Positions 19,301 to 26,756 of a stretch of DNA of 64,000 nt are shown piece by piece (position 1 is the stretch's first letter; the number at the start of each line of letters is the position of its first letter). The DNA is from Chitinophaga cymbidii (GTDB lineage Bacteria; Bacteroidota; Bacteroidia; Chitinophagales; Chitinophagaceae). The translations under genes were made by a program, and so were the position numbers. The notes under the pieces are model-generated. The model saw only the letters and a program-made list of their open reading frames with translations, did no database searches and had not been told where the DNA came from. The stretch lies in the NCBI RefSeq assembly GCF_007992715.1, contig NZ_BKAU01000009.1, positions 62,001-126,000 of the forward strand, written 5' to 3'.

Positions 19301-19753
19301 TACCGCGATGCGGAGCGCCTGTGCGGGAACGGGCGTGGAGGCGGCCGGAGCGCGTTTTTCAACTGTTTTCTCCTTCAGGATGATGGTATTGTCCACCACC
19401 TCATAGGTAAAAGGCTGGCTGCGGAAACACGCTGCCAGCGCCTGTTCCAGCGGAACATTTTTAAGATCGATCGTTACCGGAAGCGCATCTTTCAGTATCC
19501 CTTCATTGTAAAAGAAAACGTAGCTGGACTGCCTTTCAATTGCTGTAAAGACCTTTTCCAGCGGTAATTCTTTCGCGGATAGTGTGATCGCCTGGGAAAA
19601 ACCCTTTGCGCTGACCTGGAGAAGGGCAGCCAATAGCAATACAACTGTAAGTCTCATAGTACGAATGAATGTACGCCTGTGAATAAACCAAATGGCGGTA
19701 AGCCTGTCCTTTCTTTTGCAGGAGGATTGGATGCAAAAGTCATAGATTTGCAT
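16331..19753 (-). CDS. SusC/RagA TonB-linked outer-membrane transporter with N-terminal STN signalling domain
   Basis: This is a protein of up to 1140 residues. A signal peptide begins at MRLTVVLLLAALLQVSAKGFSQ (in pieces); ATG 19657 is therefore a plausible shorter start and 19753 the longest. An STN domain follows (ELPLEKVFTAIERQSSYVF, IDLKNVPLEQAL), then a carboxypeptidase-regulatory-like beta domain (GVTVLIKGTTRGGSTDASG). A SusC plug (ILDGFESTLAIISDLSMDRV, LKDAAATAIYGSKAANGIV) leads into the 22-strand barrel, ending SLSASIRF. The STN domain is what lets such transporters signal through FecR to an ECF sigma factor, and both of those are encoded directly upstream. It therefore imports a ligand and probably also reports on it. 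Confidence 0.96.
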   Translation of the reverse strand: MQIYDFCIQSSCKRKDRLTAIWFIHRRTFIRTMRLTVVLLLAALLQVSAKGFSQAITLSAKELPLEKVFTAIERQSSYVFFYNEGILKDALPVTIDLKNVPLEQALAACFRSQPFTYEVVDNTIILKEKTVEKRAPAASTPVPAQALRIAVTDSTGTAIPGVTVLIKGTTRGGSTDASGILHLNVSDGDVLVFSYLGMQSRTVPVTKEMLARATLTVVLKPDENNLEGVQVVSTGIYQRDRNSFTGSSSTFTARELSMVSNQNVLQSLKTLDPSFAIVTNNQFGSDPNRLPDIEIRGKSSIIGLTDEYGSNPNQPLFILDGFESTLAIISDLSMDRVASITLLKDAAATAIYGSKAANGIVVIETKKPLPGQLRVSYNLNTAVNFADLTDYNLMNSEEKLQFELLSHFYGLIDENNNIINGNEKEATYFDRLKEVRRGVNTYWANEPLRTGVFQRHTIAAEGGDANLRYRASLNYGNNEGVMKGSNRQTTGGNVYLTYRKGRLSVSNSLSIDYVKANHETVAFSRFSRANPYYRKYNADGTIDKLLESYRYMDDGLVPRTVNVYNPLYDMSNNNMNRDQSQGFTNNFELNWFLTNAMRFRARAGLRKLNTGSQIFRSPFNSEFEGIETLRKGNYTESNGQTLNYDGDVSLTYGKLFGGKHQVNAVAGMRLEQSASKMSSYQVEGFVDDDFANPNFAFGYPEGSRASYQESIRRGAGFYLNTGYSFDQRYLLDATVRSDGSSIYGAQRQFTTIWSVGLGWNIHKEAFFRNSGQSWLNQLRLRGSIGNPGNQNFDDYISMRIYGYNNENRNPFGTSVIITNFGNSGLQWQKTLDRNIGLDALVLNERLRVNLDYFYKNTNPLLVFVTLPSSAGLDKAAQNIGEQLTRGFTAMVDYTLVRQRSFNWRVNLNMRQLKSQYQGMGDKLKNFNDANQSRNLVRYYDGGSPSDLWAVRSVGIDPATGREVFLNKNGNQTFVHDYQDEVVVGNSEPSMEGIIGTNFYYKGFSASVNLRYRLGGQIFMQTLYDKVENISITNVTLNQDKRALYERWQKPGDAAKFKSINNTSYTPMSSRFVADNNVLSGESFSVGYETTTASFLRTVGASSFTVRAYMNDIFYIASVTNERGIDYPFARSVSLSASIRF

Positions 19754-19895
19754 AGTTTTGCTAATGTTTGGGTTGGTTAATGGAAAGTGCCGTAAACGTT
19801 TTTCTGGCCTCCCGAATTTGCGCCGCTCCGGATCCGACCCCGGGGCGGTTTTCTGGCCTTCTGTCAGGAAATTCTTTCTACATAATGCTGATTTT

Positions 19896-21083
19896 TTATT
19901 CTGTTATCAATTCTGGTTGTTTTGTTACGATGATCTTTCTGTCCTGTATCTTAAAGAAGATGCCGCTCTTTTGCAGGATGGTCAACACCACCGAAGCCTT
20001 CGTGTTCCGGCTGATCTTTCCCCCAAAGAACATTTCAGGCATGTCACCCGCATATACCACTTCCACATCATACCACCGGGAAAGCTGTTTCATCACCTCT
20101 TCGAGGGGAGTATGACGGAAGCTGAACAATCCGTTTTTCCAGGCCAGCACCTGGCTGGTGTCTACTCCTGATACTTTCAGTTTTCCATTGGCGGCGATGG
20201 CCTGCTGGCCGGGTTTTAATATGGTTCCGCCGATCTTCACGGCGCCTTCCGTGAGGGTGGTTTTTACGGCATGATCGTCCGGATAGGCATTTACATTGAA
20301 TGCGGTGCCCATGTCCTCAATTATTTGTCCACCCGCCTTTACGATAAAAGGCTGCTTGTCATTGTGTGTTACTTCAAAATACACTTCCCCGCTCACCTCC
20401 ACCAGGCGCTGATCGCCGGTGAACGCTACGGGGTATTTGATGGCCGTGGCGGCGTTGAGCCATGCTTTTGTGCCGTCCGGCAGCACCAGGCGGTACTGAT
20501 TGCCTTTGGCCGTGGTCAGTGTGTTGTACACCAGCATGCCGGACGGTTGCTGCGTTTGATAGCTAAGCTGTCCGCCCGAATTGATCACCGCGGTGTTGCC
20601 TTGCGTGCTCAACACGCCGCTGGCGTTACTGTCCAGCGGGATCTGTTCGCCGCTGGATAAAGTAAGCACGGCGGCATTCCGGCCCGGCTGCAGGTCCGTT
20701 TGTTCCTGCACCAGCTCCGGGCCTGCGGCTCCGGGCCGGCTTTGGTTAAAATACCAGTACCCGGCGCCCAGCATGACCACCGCGGCGGCCCACCAGCCCC
20801 ACTGGCGGGACTTCCTGGCCGGATGCTCTATAACCACCGGCTCGCTGGCGTCAATGGTGGCGAGGATATTGTCCAGCCGGGCTTGCAGGCGGTTTTGCAG
20901 CTGGGGATCGCTGCTGCCGGTCTGGTCAGGTACAGGGATATTGAACTGCTCGTGGACGAGCTTGCGGGCGAGCTCCTGGCGGCCGGGCTCGGCAAGCGCG
21001 TCCAGCAGTGTGCGCAGTTCATCAGGACTACAACGGTTTTGCAGGTATTTTTGAAACAGGGATGTGAATTGTTCTTTCTCCAA
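19896..21083 (-). CDS. FecR-family anti-sigma factor / sensor
   Basis: This 395-residue single-pass membrane protein keeps the full layout. A cytoplasmic N-terminal helical domain of about 90 residues (FTSLFQKYLQNRCSPDEL) can hold a sigma factor. It is followed by a membrane helix at about 95-112 (WGWWAAAVVMLGAGYWYF) and a FecR domain (GNQYRLVLPDGTKAWLNAAT, LVEVSGEVYFEV, EDMGTAFNVNAY). A C-terminal DUF4974 part (LFSFRHTPLEEVMKQLSRWYDVEV) ends in IQDRKIIVTK and should contact the STN domain of SusC. Its place between the ECF sigma gene (83 bases upstream) and susC fits a surface-signalling cascade specific to this locus. Confidence 0.94.
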   Translation of the reverse strand: MEKEQFTSLFQKYLQNRCSPDELRTLLDALAEPGRQELARKLVHEQFNIPVPDQTGSSDPQLQNRLQARLDNILATIDASEPVVIEHPARKSRQWGWWAAAVVMLGAGYWYFNQSRPGAAGPELVQEQTDLQPGRNAAVLTLSSGEQIPLDSNASGVLSTQGNTAVINSGGQLSYQTQQPSGMLVYNTLTTAKGNQYRLVLPDGTKAWLNAATAIKYPVAFTGDQRLVEVSGEVYFEVTHNDKQPFIVKAGGQIIEDMGTAFNVNAYPDDHAVKTTLTEGAVKIGGTILKPGQQAIAANGKLKVSGVDTSQVLAWKNGLFSFRHTPLEEVMKQLSRWYDVEVVYAGDMPEMFFGGKISRNTKASVVLTILQKSGIFFKIQDRKIIVTKQPELITE

Positions 21084-21166
21084 AAGATGGCGTTTTGATG
21101 ATAGACGCAGGAACCTGCGTTTTCATCTGCTCTGTTTGGAAATTTTTTTGAGGGGGGAAGGAAAAA

Positions 21167-21754
21167 TCAGCGGATACCGGTTAACAGCATGCAGACCGCT
21201 ATGCTTACGATGCGGCCGGAGATATTTTTCTGCAGGGTTTTCGTGGCCTTTACAATATGGTCGTTCACGGTGGATACGGAAATGCCCAGCAGCAGGCTCA
21301 CCTGCTGGTAGCTTTGCCCTTCGAGCTTGCAAAGACGGAACACCTGCCGGCGTTGCGGGGGAAGCTCCTCTATGGCTTTATTCAACAGGTCTTCACCACC
21401 ATCCACGGGAGCGGCGGCCGGCTCGGTGACCCGTTCCATATAATTTTCCAGCTGGGCATACAGTGACCTGTCCCGCGCGGCCTTGCGGAAAAAATCATAT
21501 ACAATGTTCTCGCCGATCTTGTTCAGGTATGCCCCCAGGCTGCTTTGTACGTTGATGGTTGCCCGCTTTTCCCAAATCCTGATGAATACATCCTGTAATA
21601 ATTCTTCCGCAATATCCGGTGATTTCACCATTCTGAGCAGAATGTGATAAAGCCGTTCGCTATAGGTAGCGTATAATTGTGTAAAAGCCTCCTTGCTACC
21701 GTTTCGAAGTAATTCCAGTAATTCACTATCAGAGTATGCGGTGACAGTGCGCAT
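21167..21754 (-). CDS. ECF-type RNA polymerase sigma-70 factor
   Basis: This 195-residue sigma factor has region 2 (KEAFTQLYATYSERLYHILLRM, with DIAEELLQDVFIRIWEKR) and region 4 (ELPPQRRQVFRLCKLEGQSYQQVSLLLGIS, with STVNDHIVKATKTL). No regions 1 or 3 are present, which is the ECF group; this version is the FecI-like type common in Bacteroidota. It should be held by the FecR encoded next and should direct transcription of the SusC locus when the STN domain senses ligand. ATG 21754 is preferred to the in-frame TTG two codons before it. The last residues (about 175-195) look like a short hydrophobic tail (VSIAVCMLLTGI). Confidence 0.94.
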   Translation of the reverse strand: MRTVTAYSDSELLELLRNGSKEAFTQLYATYSERLYHILLRMVKSPDIAEELLQDVFIRIWEKRATINVQSSLGAYLNKIGENIVYDFFRKAARDRSLYAQLENYMERVTEPAAAPVDGGEDLLNKAIEELPPQRRQVFRLCKLEGQSYQQVSLLLGISVSTVNDHIVKATKTLQKNISGRIVSIAVCMLLTGIR

Positions 21755-21833
21755 TAGCAATTTTGGTTGAATATGGCGTAAAGTTAACAGGAATTTGCAG
21801 AAGGCGTTAAAATAATTTGCGCTGCGGCCGGTT

Positions 21834-21865
21834 TTTGGCGCGCGCCCGTCAATTCCCTAAATTTG
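21834..21865 (+). promoter_or_regulatory. Promoter of the thiolase gene
   Basis: TTTG (21834-21837), 20 bases, then TAAATTTG (21858-21865) is an exact match to the Bacteroidota housekeeping promoter pattern. It gives a leader of about 20 bases before ATG 21894. Confidence 0.7.
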
Positions 21866-21893
21866 GGTCCACCAAAACAAAAACCACGCAGCG

Positions 21894-23066
21894 ATGAAAG
21901 AAGTATTTATCATATCAGTAGCCAGAACGCCGATCGGCAGTTTCAACGGCGCTTTGTCCGCCGTTCCCGCCACGCAGTTGGGCGCTACGGTTATAAAAGC
22001 GGCACTGGAAAGGGCAAAGGTATCGCCGGACCAGGTGCAGGAAGTGTACATGGGAAATGTGATCAGCGCCAACATCGGGCAGGCGCCCGCCAACCAGGCG
22101 AGCCTGTATGCCGGTTTGCCCAACACGGTGCCCTGCACAACGGTGAACAAAGTCTGCGCTTCCGGCATGAAAGCGATTATGCTGGGCGCGCAAAGCATCC
22201 TGCTGGGCGATAATGACATTGTGGTGGCCGGCGGCATGGAAAGCATGAGCAACATCCCGTATTATCTCGATAAAGCCCGGAACGGCTACCGCCTGGGGCA
22301 TGGCGCTGTGATCGACGGCATTCTGCGCGACGGGCTGTGGGACCCTTACAAGGATTTTCACATGGGCAACGCGGCGGAGATTTGCGCCGCGGAGTACAAG
22401 ATCAGCCGTGAAGACCAGGACGCCTATGCCGCGCAAAGCTACCGCAGAACAGCGGCGGCATATGAAAAAGGATATTTCAAAGACGAGATCGTACCGGTGG
22501 AAGTGCCCGGCAAGCAGCCTGTCACCGTGAGCGAGGACGAAGAATATAAAAAAGTGAACTTTGAAAAGATGGCTGCCCTGAAGCCCGCGTTCCAGAAGGA
22601 AGGCACGGTAACAGCGGCCAACGCTTCCAAGATCAACGACGGCGCGGCGGCGGTAGTGCTGGCGAGCGGAGAAAAAGTAAAGGAACTCGGCCTGCGGCCG
22701 CTGGCGAAGATCATCAGCTTTGCCGATGCTTCGCAGGCGCCGGAATGGTTCACCACCACGCCGGTAAAAGCCATTAACAGGGCGCTGGCGAAAGCCGGGC
22801 TGACGGTGAAGGACATGGACTTTACGGAGATCAACGAGGCGTTCTCCTGCGTGGCGCTGGCCAATGAGCGGGACCTGGACCTCCGGCCGGAAACGCTGAA
22901 TGTGTGGGGAGGGGCCGTGGCACTGGGGCATCCGATCGGTTGCAGCGGCGCGCGTATTGTGATCACGCTGAATTCCATCCTGCATAAAGAGAACGGCCGT
23001 TACGGTGTGGCCGGCATCTGCAACGGCGGCGGCGGTGCGAGTGCGATGGTGATCGAAAAAATGTAA
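21894..23066 (+). CDS. Acetyl-CoA C-acyltransferase (thiolase)
   Basis: This 390-residue thiolase interconverts two acyl/acetyl-CoA molecules with a 3-ketoacyl-CoA plus CoA. The nucleophilic Cys88 is in VNKVCASGMKA, the catalytic His346 in GHPIGCSGAR, and the second cysteine, Cys376, in GICNGGGGAS. The MGNVISANIGQAPANQA and ALGHPIG segments are typical of the degradative/biosynthetic acetyl-CoA acetyltransferase family. Whether it serves beta-oxidation, ketogenesis or isoprenoid precursor supply is not decided by the neighbours. It has its own promoter, and the E1 beta gene follows 90 bases later. Both genes act on acetyl-CoA, which may explain the pairing. Confidence 0.94.
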   Translation: MKEVFIISVARTPIGSFNGALSAVPATQLGATVIKAALERAKVSPDQVQEVYMGNVISANIGQAPANQASLYAGLPNTVPCTTVNKVCASGMKAIMLGAQSILLGDNDIVVAGGMESMSNIPYYLDKARNGYRLGHGAVIDGILRDGLWDPYKDFHMGNAAEICAAEYKISREDQDAYAAQSYRRTAAAYEKGYFKDEIVPVEVPGKQPVTVSEDEEYKKVNFEKMAALKPAFQKEGTVTAANASKINDGAAAVVLASGEKVKELGLRPLAKIISFADASQAPEWFTTTPVKAINRALAKAGLTVKDMDFTEINEAFSCVALANERDLDLRPETLNVWGGAVALGHPIGCSGARIVITLNSILHKENGRYGVAGICNGGGGASAMVIEKM

Positions 23067-23156
23067 ATGCTTTGCTTTTTGGCAAACAAACGATATTTTT
23101 GCCCTGCCTTTTTTTAAAAGAGGTGTGTATAATATTCAAATAATATTCAAGAATCA

Positions 23157-24140
23157 ATGCGTCAGATAGCCTTCAGACAAGCCTTACGAGAAGCCCTCCA
23201 GGAAGAAATGCGCGCCGATGAGCGGGTGTTCCTGATGGGAGAGGAAGTGGCAGAGTACAACGGAGCTTACAAAGTTAGCCAGGGGATGCTCGATGAGTTC
23301 GGCCCCCGCCGGGTAATTGATACACCCATTGCCGAGCTTGGCTTTGCAGCGATCGGGGTGGGAGCGGCACAGAACGGCCTTCGCCCGGTGGTGGAGTTCA
23401 TGACCTGGAACTTTGCCGTGCTGGCGCTGGACCAGATACTCAACACCGCTTCCAAAATGCTCGCCATGAGCGGCGGACAGGTAGGTTGTCCCATTGTATT
23501 CCGCGGCCCGGGTGGCTCGGCGGGACAGCTGGGTGCGCAGCACTCCACCGCTTTTGAAAGCTATTACGCCAATATCCCCGGCCTGAAAGTAGTATCCGTT
23601 TCCAATCCATATGATGCAAAAGGGCTGCTGAAAGCCGCTATCCGCGATAACGACCCGGTTGTTTTCATGGAAAGCGAACAGATGTACGGCGATATGGGAG
23701 AAGTTCCGGAAGAAGAATATATCATCCCCCTCGGTAAAGCTGATATCAAACGCGCCGGCAAGGACGTGACCATCGTTTCTTTCAACAAAATGATGAAAGT
23801 AGCGCTGGGCGCCGCCGAAGAACTGGCAAAAGAAGGTATCGAGGCGGAAGTGATCGACCTGCGTACGATCCGGCCGCTGGACTGGTTCACCATCCTGGAG
23901 TCTGTTAAAAAGACCAACCGCCTGGTGATCGTGGAAGAGCAATGGCCCTTCTCCAGCGTTTCCTCCGAGATCTCTTACCGTATCCAGAAAGAAGGTTTCG
24001 ACTACCTGGATGCGCCGATCCGCCGCATCACCGCTGTAGATGCCCCCATGCACTACGCGCCGAACCTGGTGAAGCTGTACCTCCCCGACGTGGAAAGGAC
24101 GGTGAAGCTGGTGAAGGAGGTGATGTACCTGAAGAAATAG
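23157..24140 (+). CDS. pdhB: Pyruvate dehydrogenase E1 component, beta subunit
   Basis: This 327-residue protein is the beta half of a heterotetrameric thiamine-diphosphate 2-oxoacid dehydrogenase, most like pyruvate dehydrogenase. Typical segments are MGEEVAEYNGAYKVSQGM, RVIDTPIAELGFAAIGVGAA, FRGPGGSAGQLGAQHS, and the C-terminal transketolase domain VIDLRTIRPLD with VEEQWPFSSVSSEI and PMHYAPNLV. It needs an alpha subunit with the TPP GDG motif, which is absent from the flanking genes, so the complex is encoded in scattered loci. It starts with MRQIAFRQALREAL and ends at a strong terminator. Confidence 0.93.
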   Translation: MRQIAFRQALREALQEEMRADERVFLMGEEVAEYNGAYKVSQGMLDEFGPRRVIDTPIAELGFAAIGVGAAQNGLRPVVEFMTWNFAVLALDQILNTASKMLAMSGGQVGCPIVFRGPGGSAGQLGAQHSTAFESYYANIPGLKVVSVSNPYDAKGLLKAAIRDNDPVVFMESEQMYGDMGEVPEEEYIIPLGKADIKRAGKDVTIVSFNKMMKVALGAAEELAKEGIEAEVIDLRTIRPLDWFTILESVKKTNRLVIVEEQWPFSSVSSEISYRIQKEGFDYLDAPIRRITAVDAPMHYAPNLVKLYLPDVERTVKLVKEVMYLKK

Positions 24141-24160
24141 TATTCCGTCAATAGATATTG

Positions 24161-24206
24161 AGGGCGATCAAAAAAATAGAATTACTTTGTTGATCGCTCT
24201 TTTTTT
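24161..24206 (+). terminator. Terminator of pdhB
   Basis: Arms AGGGCGATCAA (24161-24171) and TTGATCGCTCT (24190-24200) pair over 11 positions with one G-T pair, and six T residues follow. Confidence 0.9.
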
Positions 24207-24210
24207 GTGC

Positions 24211-24248
24211 AAAAGAAAACGGGGCTGGCTGTGTGGCCGGCCCCGTTT
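24211..24248 (-). terminator. Terminator downstream of the sulfatase gene (minus strand)
   Basis: A 13-bp stem (24217-24229 with 24236-24248, one G-T pair) is followed on the minus strand by a T-rich run (complement of AAAAGAAAA at 24211-24219). It lies about 57 bases beyond the sulfatase stop and back to back with the pdhB terminator. Confidence 0.8.
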
Positions 24249-24304
24249 CCATGAAACTGGAAAGGTTACTTTCATAAAGTATTTAAAGATATTCTCTCAT
24301 TTTT

Positions 24305-25840
24305 TTATCTGCTACGCTCGTCCGTCTTCACTTTTTCAAGTAGCGCAGCCAGTTCCTTCACCTTGTCCGGATGTTCCTCCGCGAGGTTCGTCCGCTCGTT
24401 GATATCGTTTTTCAGATTGTACAGCTGTGGCGCTTGATCCCTGCCGGTTTCTATGCCCACTCTTGGCATCATCTTCGGGCCGTTGGCGGGTGTAATGTAT
24501 TTCCAGCCGCCGGCAATAATGGATAGCGGGCCGCCTTGTTCTACGAGATATTGCCGGTCCTTCTGGCTGTTGCCCAGCAATTGCGCCAGCATATCAAAGC
24601 TGTCCGGCGCCTCGTCTGGTTGCAGCTTTTGTCCGGTGAGCTTTGCGAGGGAAGCAAAGAGGTCCACCTGGCTGAAAAGCACATCGGTCTGCCTGCCGCC
24701 TTTAACACCTGCGGGCCATTGTACAATGAAAGGCACCCTGGTACCCGCTTCAAAAGCGCTGTATTTACCGCCGCGGAGCGGCCCCGCCGGTTTGTGATCG
24801 CCTACCAGTTCCACCGCTTTATCGAGGTAGCCGTCGTTCAGTACAGGGCCGTTGTCGCTGCTGAAGATGATCATGGTATTTTTTGTCAGCCCCAGGCTGT
24901 CCAGCGCGCGCATGATCTGCCCCACCGTCCAGTCCAGCTGCAGGATCGCGTCGCCTCTCAGGCCCATGCCGCTTTTGCCTCTGAACATGCTGTGCGGGTA
25001 GCGCGGCACGTGGATGTCGCCGGTGGCGAAATAGATAAAGAACGGTTGTTTCGCGCTGCGGCCGATGAAATCGATGGTTTTGCGGGTGATGTCGCCGGCG
25101 ATGTCCGCATCTTTCCAGTGTGCCTGGTGGCCGCCGCTCATCCAGCCGATGCGGCTGATGCTGTCTACAATAGTCTGGTTATGCCCGTGGCCGGGGTCGG
25201 GGTGGAGCTTCAGCTTTTCAGGATTTTCCTCGCCGGTGGGCTCGTTGCCCACCTTTTGCTGGTAGCTTATCTGGATGGGATCGCCGGCATCGAGGTTCAC
25301 CACGTGGCGGTCTTCCATATACACGCAGGGAACGCGGTCCAGTGTGGCGGGCATGATAAAGGAATAGGTGAATCCGACCTCGAGGGGGCCGGGTTTGATC
25401 TCTTTGTTCCAGTTGATGGCGCTGTCGCCATTGCCCAGGCCAAGGTGCCATTTACCGATGACGGCCGTCTGGTACCCCGCGTCCTGTAGCATTCCCGGGA
25501 GCGTACGTTTATCCGTTGGAATGATCAGTGAGGCGTCGCCGGGGGCGATGCCGGTGTTCTTTTGTTTCCAGGGATATTTTCCGGTGAGGATGCCGAACCG
25601 TGAAGGGGTGCAGGTGGCGGAAGTAGTATGGGCGTTGGTGAAGCGGAGGCCGTTTTTCGCCAGCTGGTCGATGTGCGGCGTTTGAATCCGGTTCATGCCG
25701 TAGCAGCTTACGTCGCCATAACCCAGGTCATCCGCATAGATGACGATAATGTTCGGTTGTTGTTGTGCCTGTGAGGGGAGGCTGAGCATGCAGGTAAGGG
25801 TTCCTGCCAGCAGATGGTGGAATTTTAATTTGCTTATCAT
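24305..25840 (-). CDS. Secreted type I sulfatase (arylsulfatase family)
   Basis: This 511-residue protein has a signal peptide of about 25 residues (ends SLPSQAQ). The sulfatase core begins NIIVIYADDLGYGD, where the aspartates bind calcium. The formylglycine site is Cys77 in CTPSRFGILTGKYPW, so the enzyme needs maturation of that cysteine. Further signs are AVIGKWHLG, FIYFATGDIHVPR and IIFSSDNGP. It hydrolyses sulfate esters in the periplasm or outside; the substrate is undefined. It starts 31 bases after the cysM stop on the same strand, so it probably belongs to a cysE-cysM-sulfatase operon linking sulfate release to cysteine synthesis. Confidence 0.93.
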   Translation of the reverse strand: MISKLKFHHLLAGTLTCMLSLPSQAQQQPNIIVIYADDLGYGDVSCYGMNRIQTPHIDQLAKNGLRFTNAHTTSATCTPSRFGILTGKYPWKQKNTGIAPGDASLIIPTDKRTLPGMLQDAGYQTAVIGKWHLGLGNGDSAINWNKEIKPGPLEVGFTYSFIMPATLDRVPCVYMEDRHVVNLDAGDPIQISYQQKVGNEPTGEENPEKLKLHPDPGHGHNQTIVDSISRIGWMSGGHQAHWKDADIAGDITRKTIDFIGRSAKQPFFIYFATGDIHVPRYPHSMFRGKSGMGLRGDAILQLDWTVGQIMRALDSLGLTKNTMIIFSSDNGPVLNDGYLDKAVELVGDHKPAGPLRGGKYSAFEAGTRVPFIVQWPAGVKGGRQTDVLFSQVDLFASLAKLTGQKLQPDEAPDSFDMLAQLLGNSQKDRQYLVEQGGPLSIIAGGWKYITPANGPKMMPRVGIETGRDQAPQLYNLKNDINERTNLAEEHPDKVKELAALLEKVKTDERSR

Positions 25841-25871
25841 GCAATAAATCTATGAAGTTTTGGATGAATTT

Positions 25872-26753
25872 TTATCCAAAAAGATCACTGCTCAGGTACC
25901 GGTCTCCGCGGTCGCAAATAATACAAACGATCACGCCGCTTTCCAGCTCGCGGGAGAGCCGTACCGCCGCCGCCACCGCGCCGCCGCTGCTCATGCCGCA
26001 GAAGATCGCTTCTTCGCGGGCAAGCCTTTTCGTCATCCTGCGGGCTTCGTCTTCAGAAATATCCATGATGCGGTCTACCCGTTCTTTTTCAAATATTTTC
26101 GGGAGATAGGCTTCCTGCCATTTGCGGATGCCGGGTATCCTCGATCCGTCCGTCGGCTGGCAGCCAACGATCTGTACATCGGGGTTGACTTCTTTCAGGA
26201 AGCGGGATACGCCCATGATAGTGCCGGTAGTGCCCATGGCGGACACAAAATGGGTCACACGGTGTTCCGTATCGCGCCATATTTCCGGGCCGGTGGTGCG
26301 GTAGTGCATGCCGTAATTATCCGGGTTGGCGAACTGGTTGAGCATGTAGTAGCCGCCTTTGGCAACCTGGGCATGGGCATAGTCGATCGCGCCTTCCATG
26401 CTTTGTTCTTTCGGGGTGAGCACCACTTTGGCGCCGAAGGCTTCCATCGTTAATACCCGCTCGCGCGTAGCGTCTTCCGGCATTACGATCTCTATTTCCA
26501 CGTTAAAAAGATTGGCGATCATGGCCAGCGCAATGCCGGTGTTGCCGCTGGTGGCTTCAATGAGCCTGATGCCGGGCTTGATCTCGCCGCGGTCCACCGC
26601 GCCTTTGATCATGCCGTATGCGGCCCTGTCTTTTACGCTGCCGCCGGGATTGCTGCCTTCCAGCTTGGCATAGATCGTTACGTTCGGGTTTTCGGGAATG
26701 CGTTGCAAGGCCACCATCGGGGTGTTGCCTACTAAATCCAGTACTGATCTCAT
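25872..26753 (-). CDS. cysM: Cysteine synthase (O-acetylserine sulfhydrylase, CysM type)
   Basis: This 293-residue PLP enzyme forms cysteine from O-acetylserine and sulfide (or thiosulfate in CysM enzymes). The start MRSVLDLVGNTPMV and the PLP lysine Lys41 in GGSVKDRAAYGM are canonical, as are the phosphate-binding loop EATSGNTGIALA and MGTTGTIMGVSRFL. The C-terminal GMSSGGAVAAA segment completes the fold. The length and the RSVLDLVGNTP start fit CysM better than CysK. It follows cysE by 3 bases, so substrate supply and use are translationally linked, and a sulfatase gene follows. Confidence 0.93.
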   Translation of the reverse strand: MRSVLDLVGNTPMVALQRIPENPNVTIYAKLEGSNPGGSVKDRAAYGMIKGAVDRGEIKPGIRLIEATSGNTGIALAMIANLFNVEIEIVMPEDATRERVLTMEAFGAKVVLTPKEQSMEGAIDYAHAQVAKGGYYMLNQFANPDNYGMHYRTTGPEIWRDTEHRVTHFVSAMGTTGTIMGVSRFLKEVNPDVQIVGCQPTDGSRIPGIRKWQEAYLPKIFEKERVDRIMDISEDEARRMTKRLAREEAIFCGMSSGGAVAAAVRLSRELESGVIVCIICDRGDRYLSSDLFG

Positions 26754-26756
26754 AAA

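Noticed and set aside
11240-21760. Classical polysaccharide utilisation locus
   Set aside because: SusC/SusD are present but no glycoside hydrolase, polysaccharide lyase, esterase or carbohydrate-binding enzyme is part of the operon.
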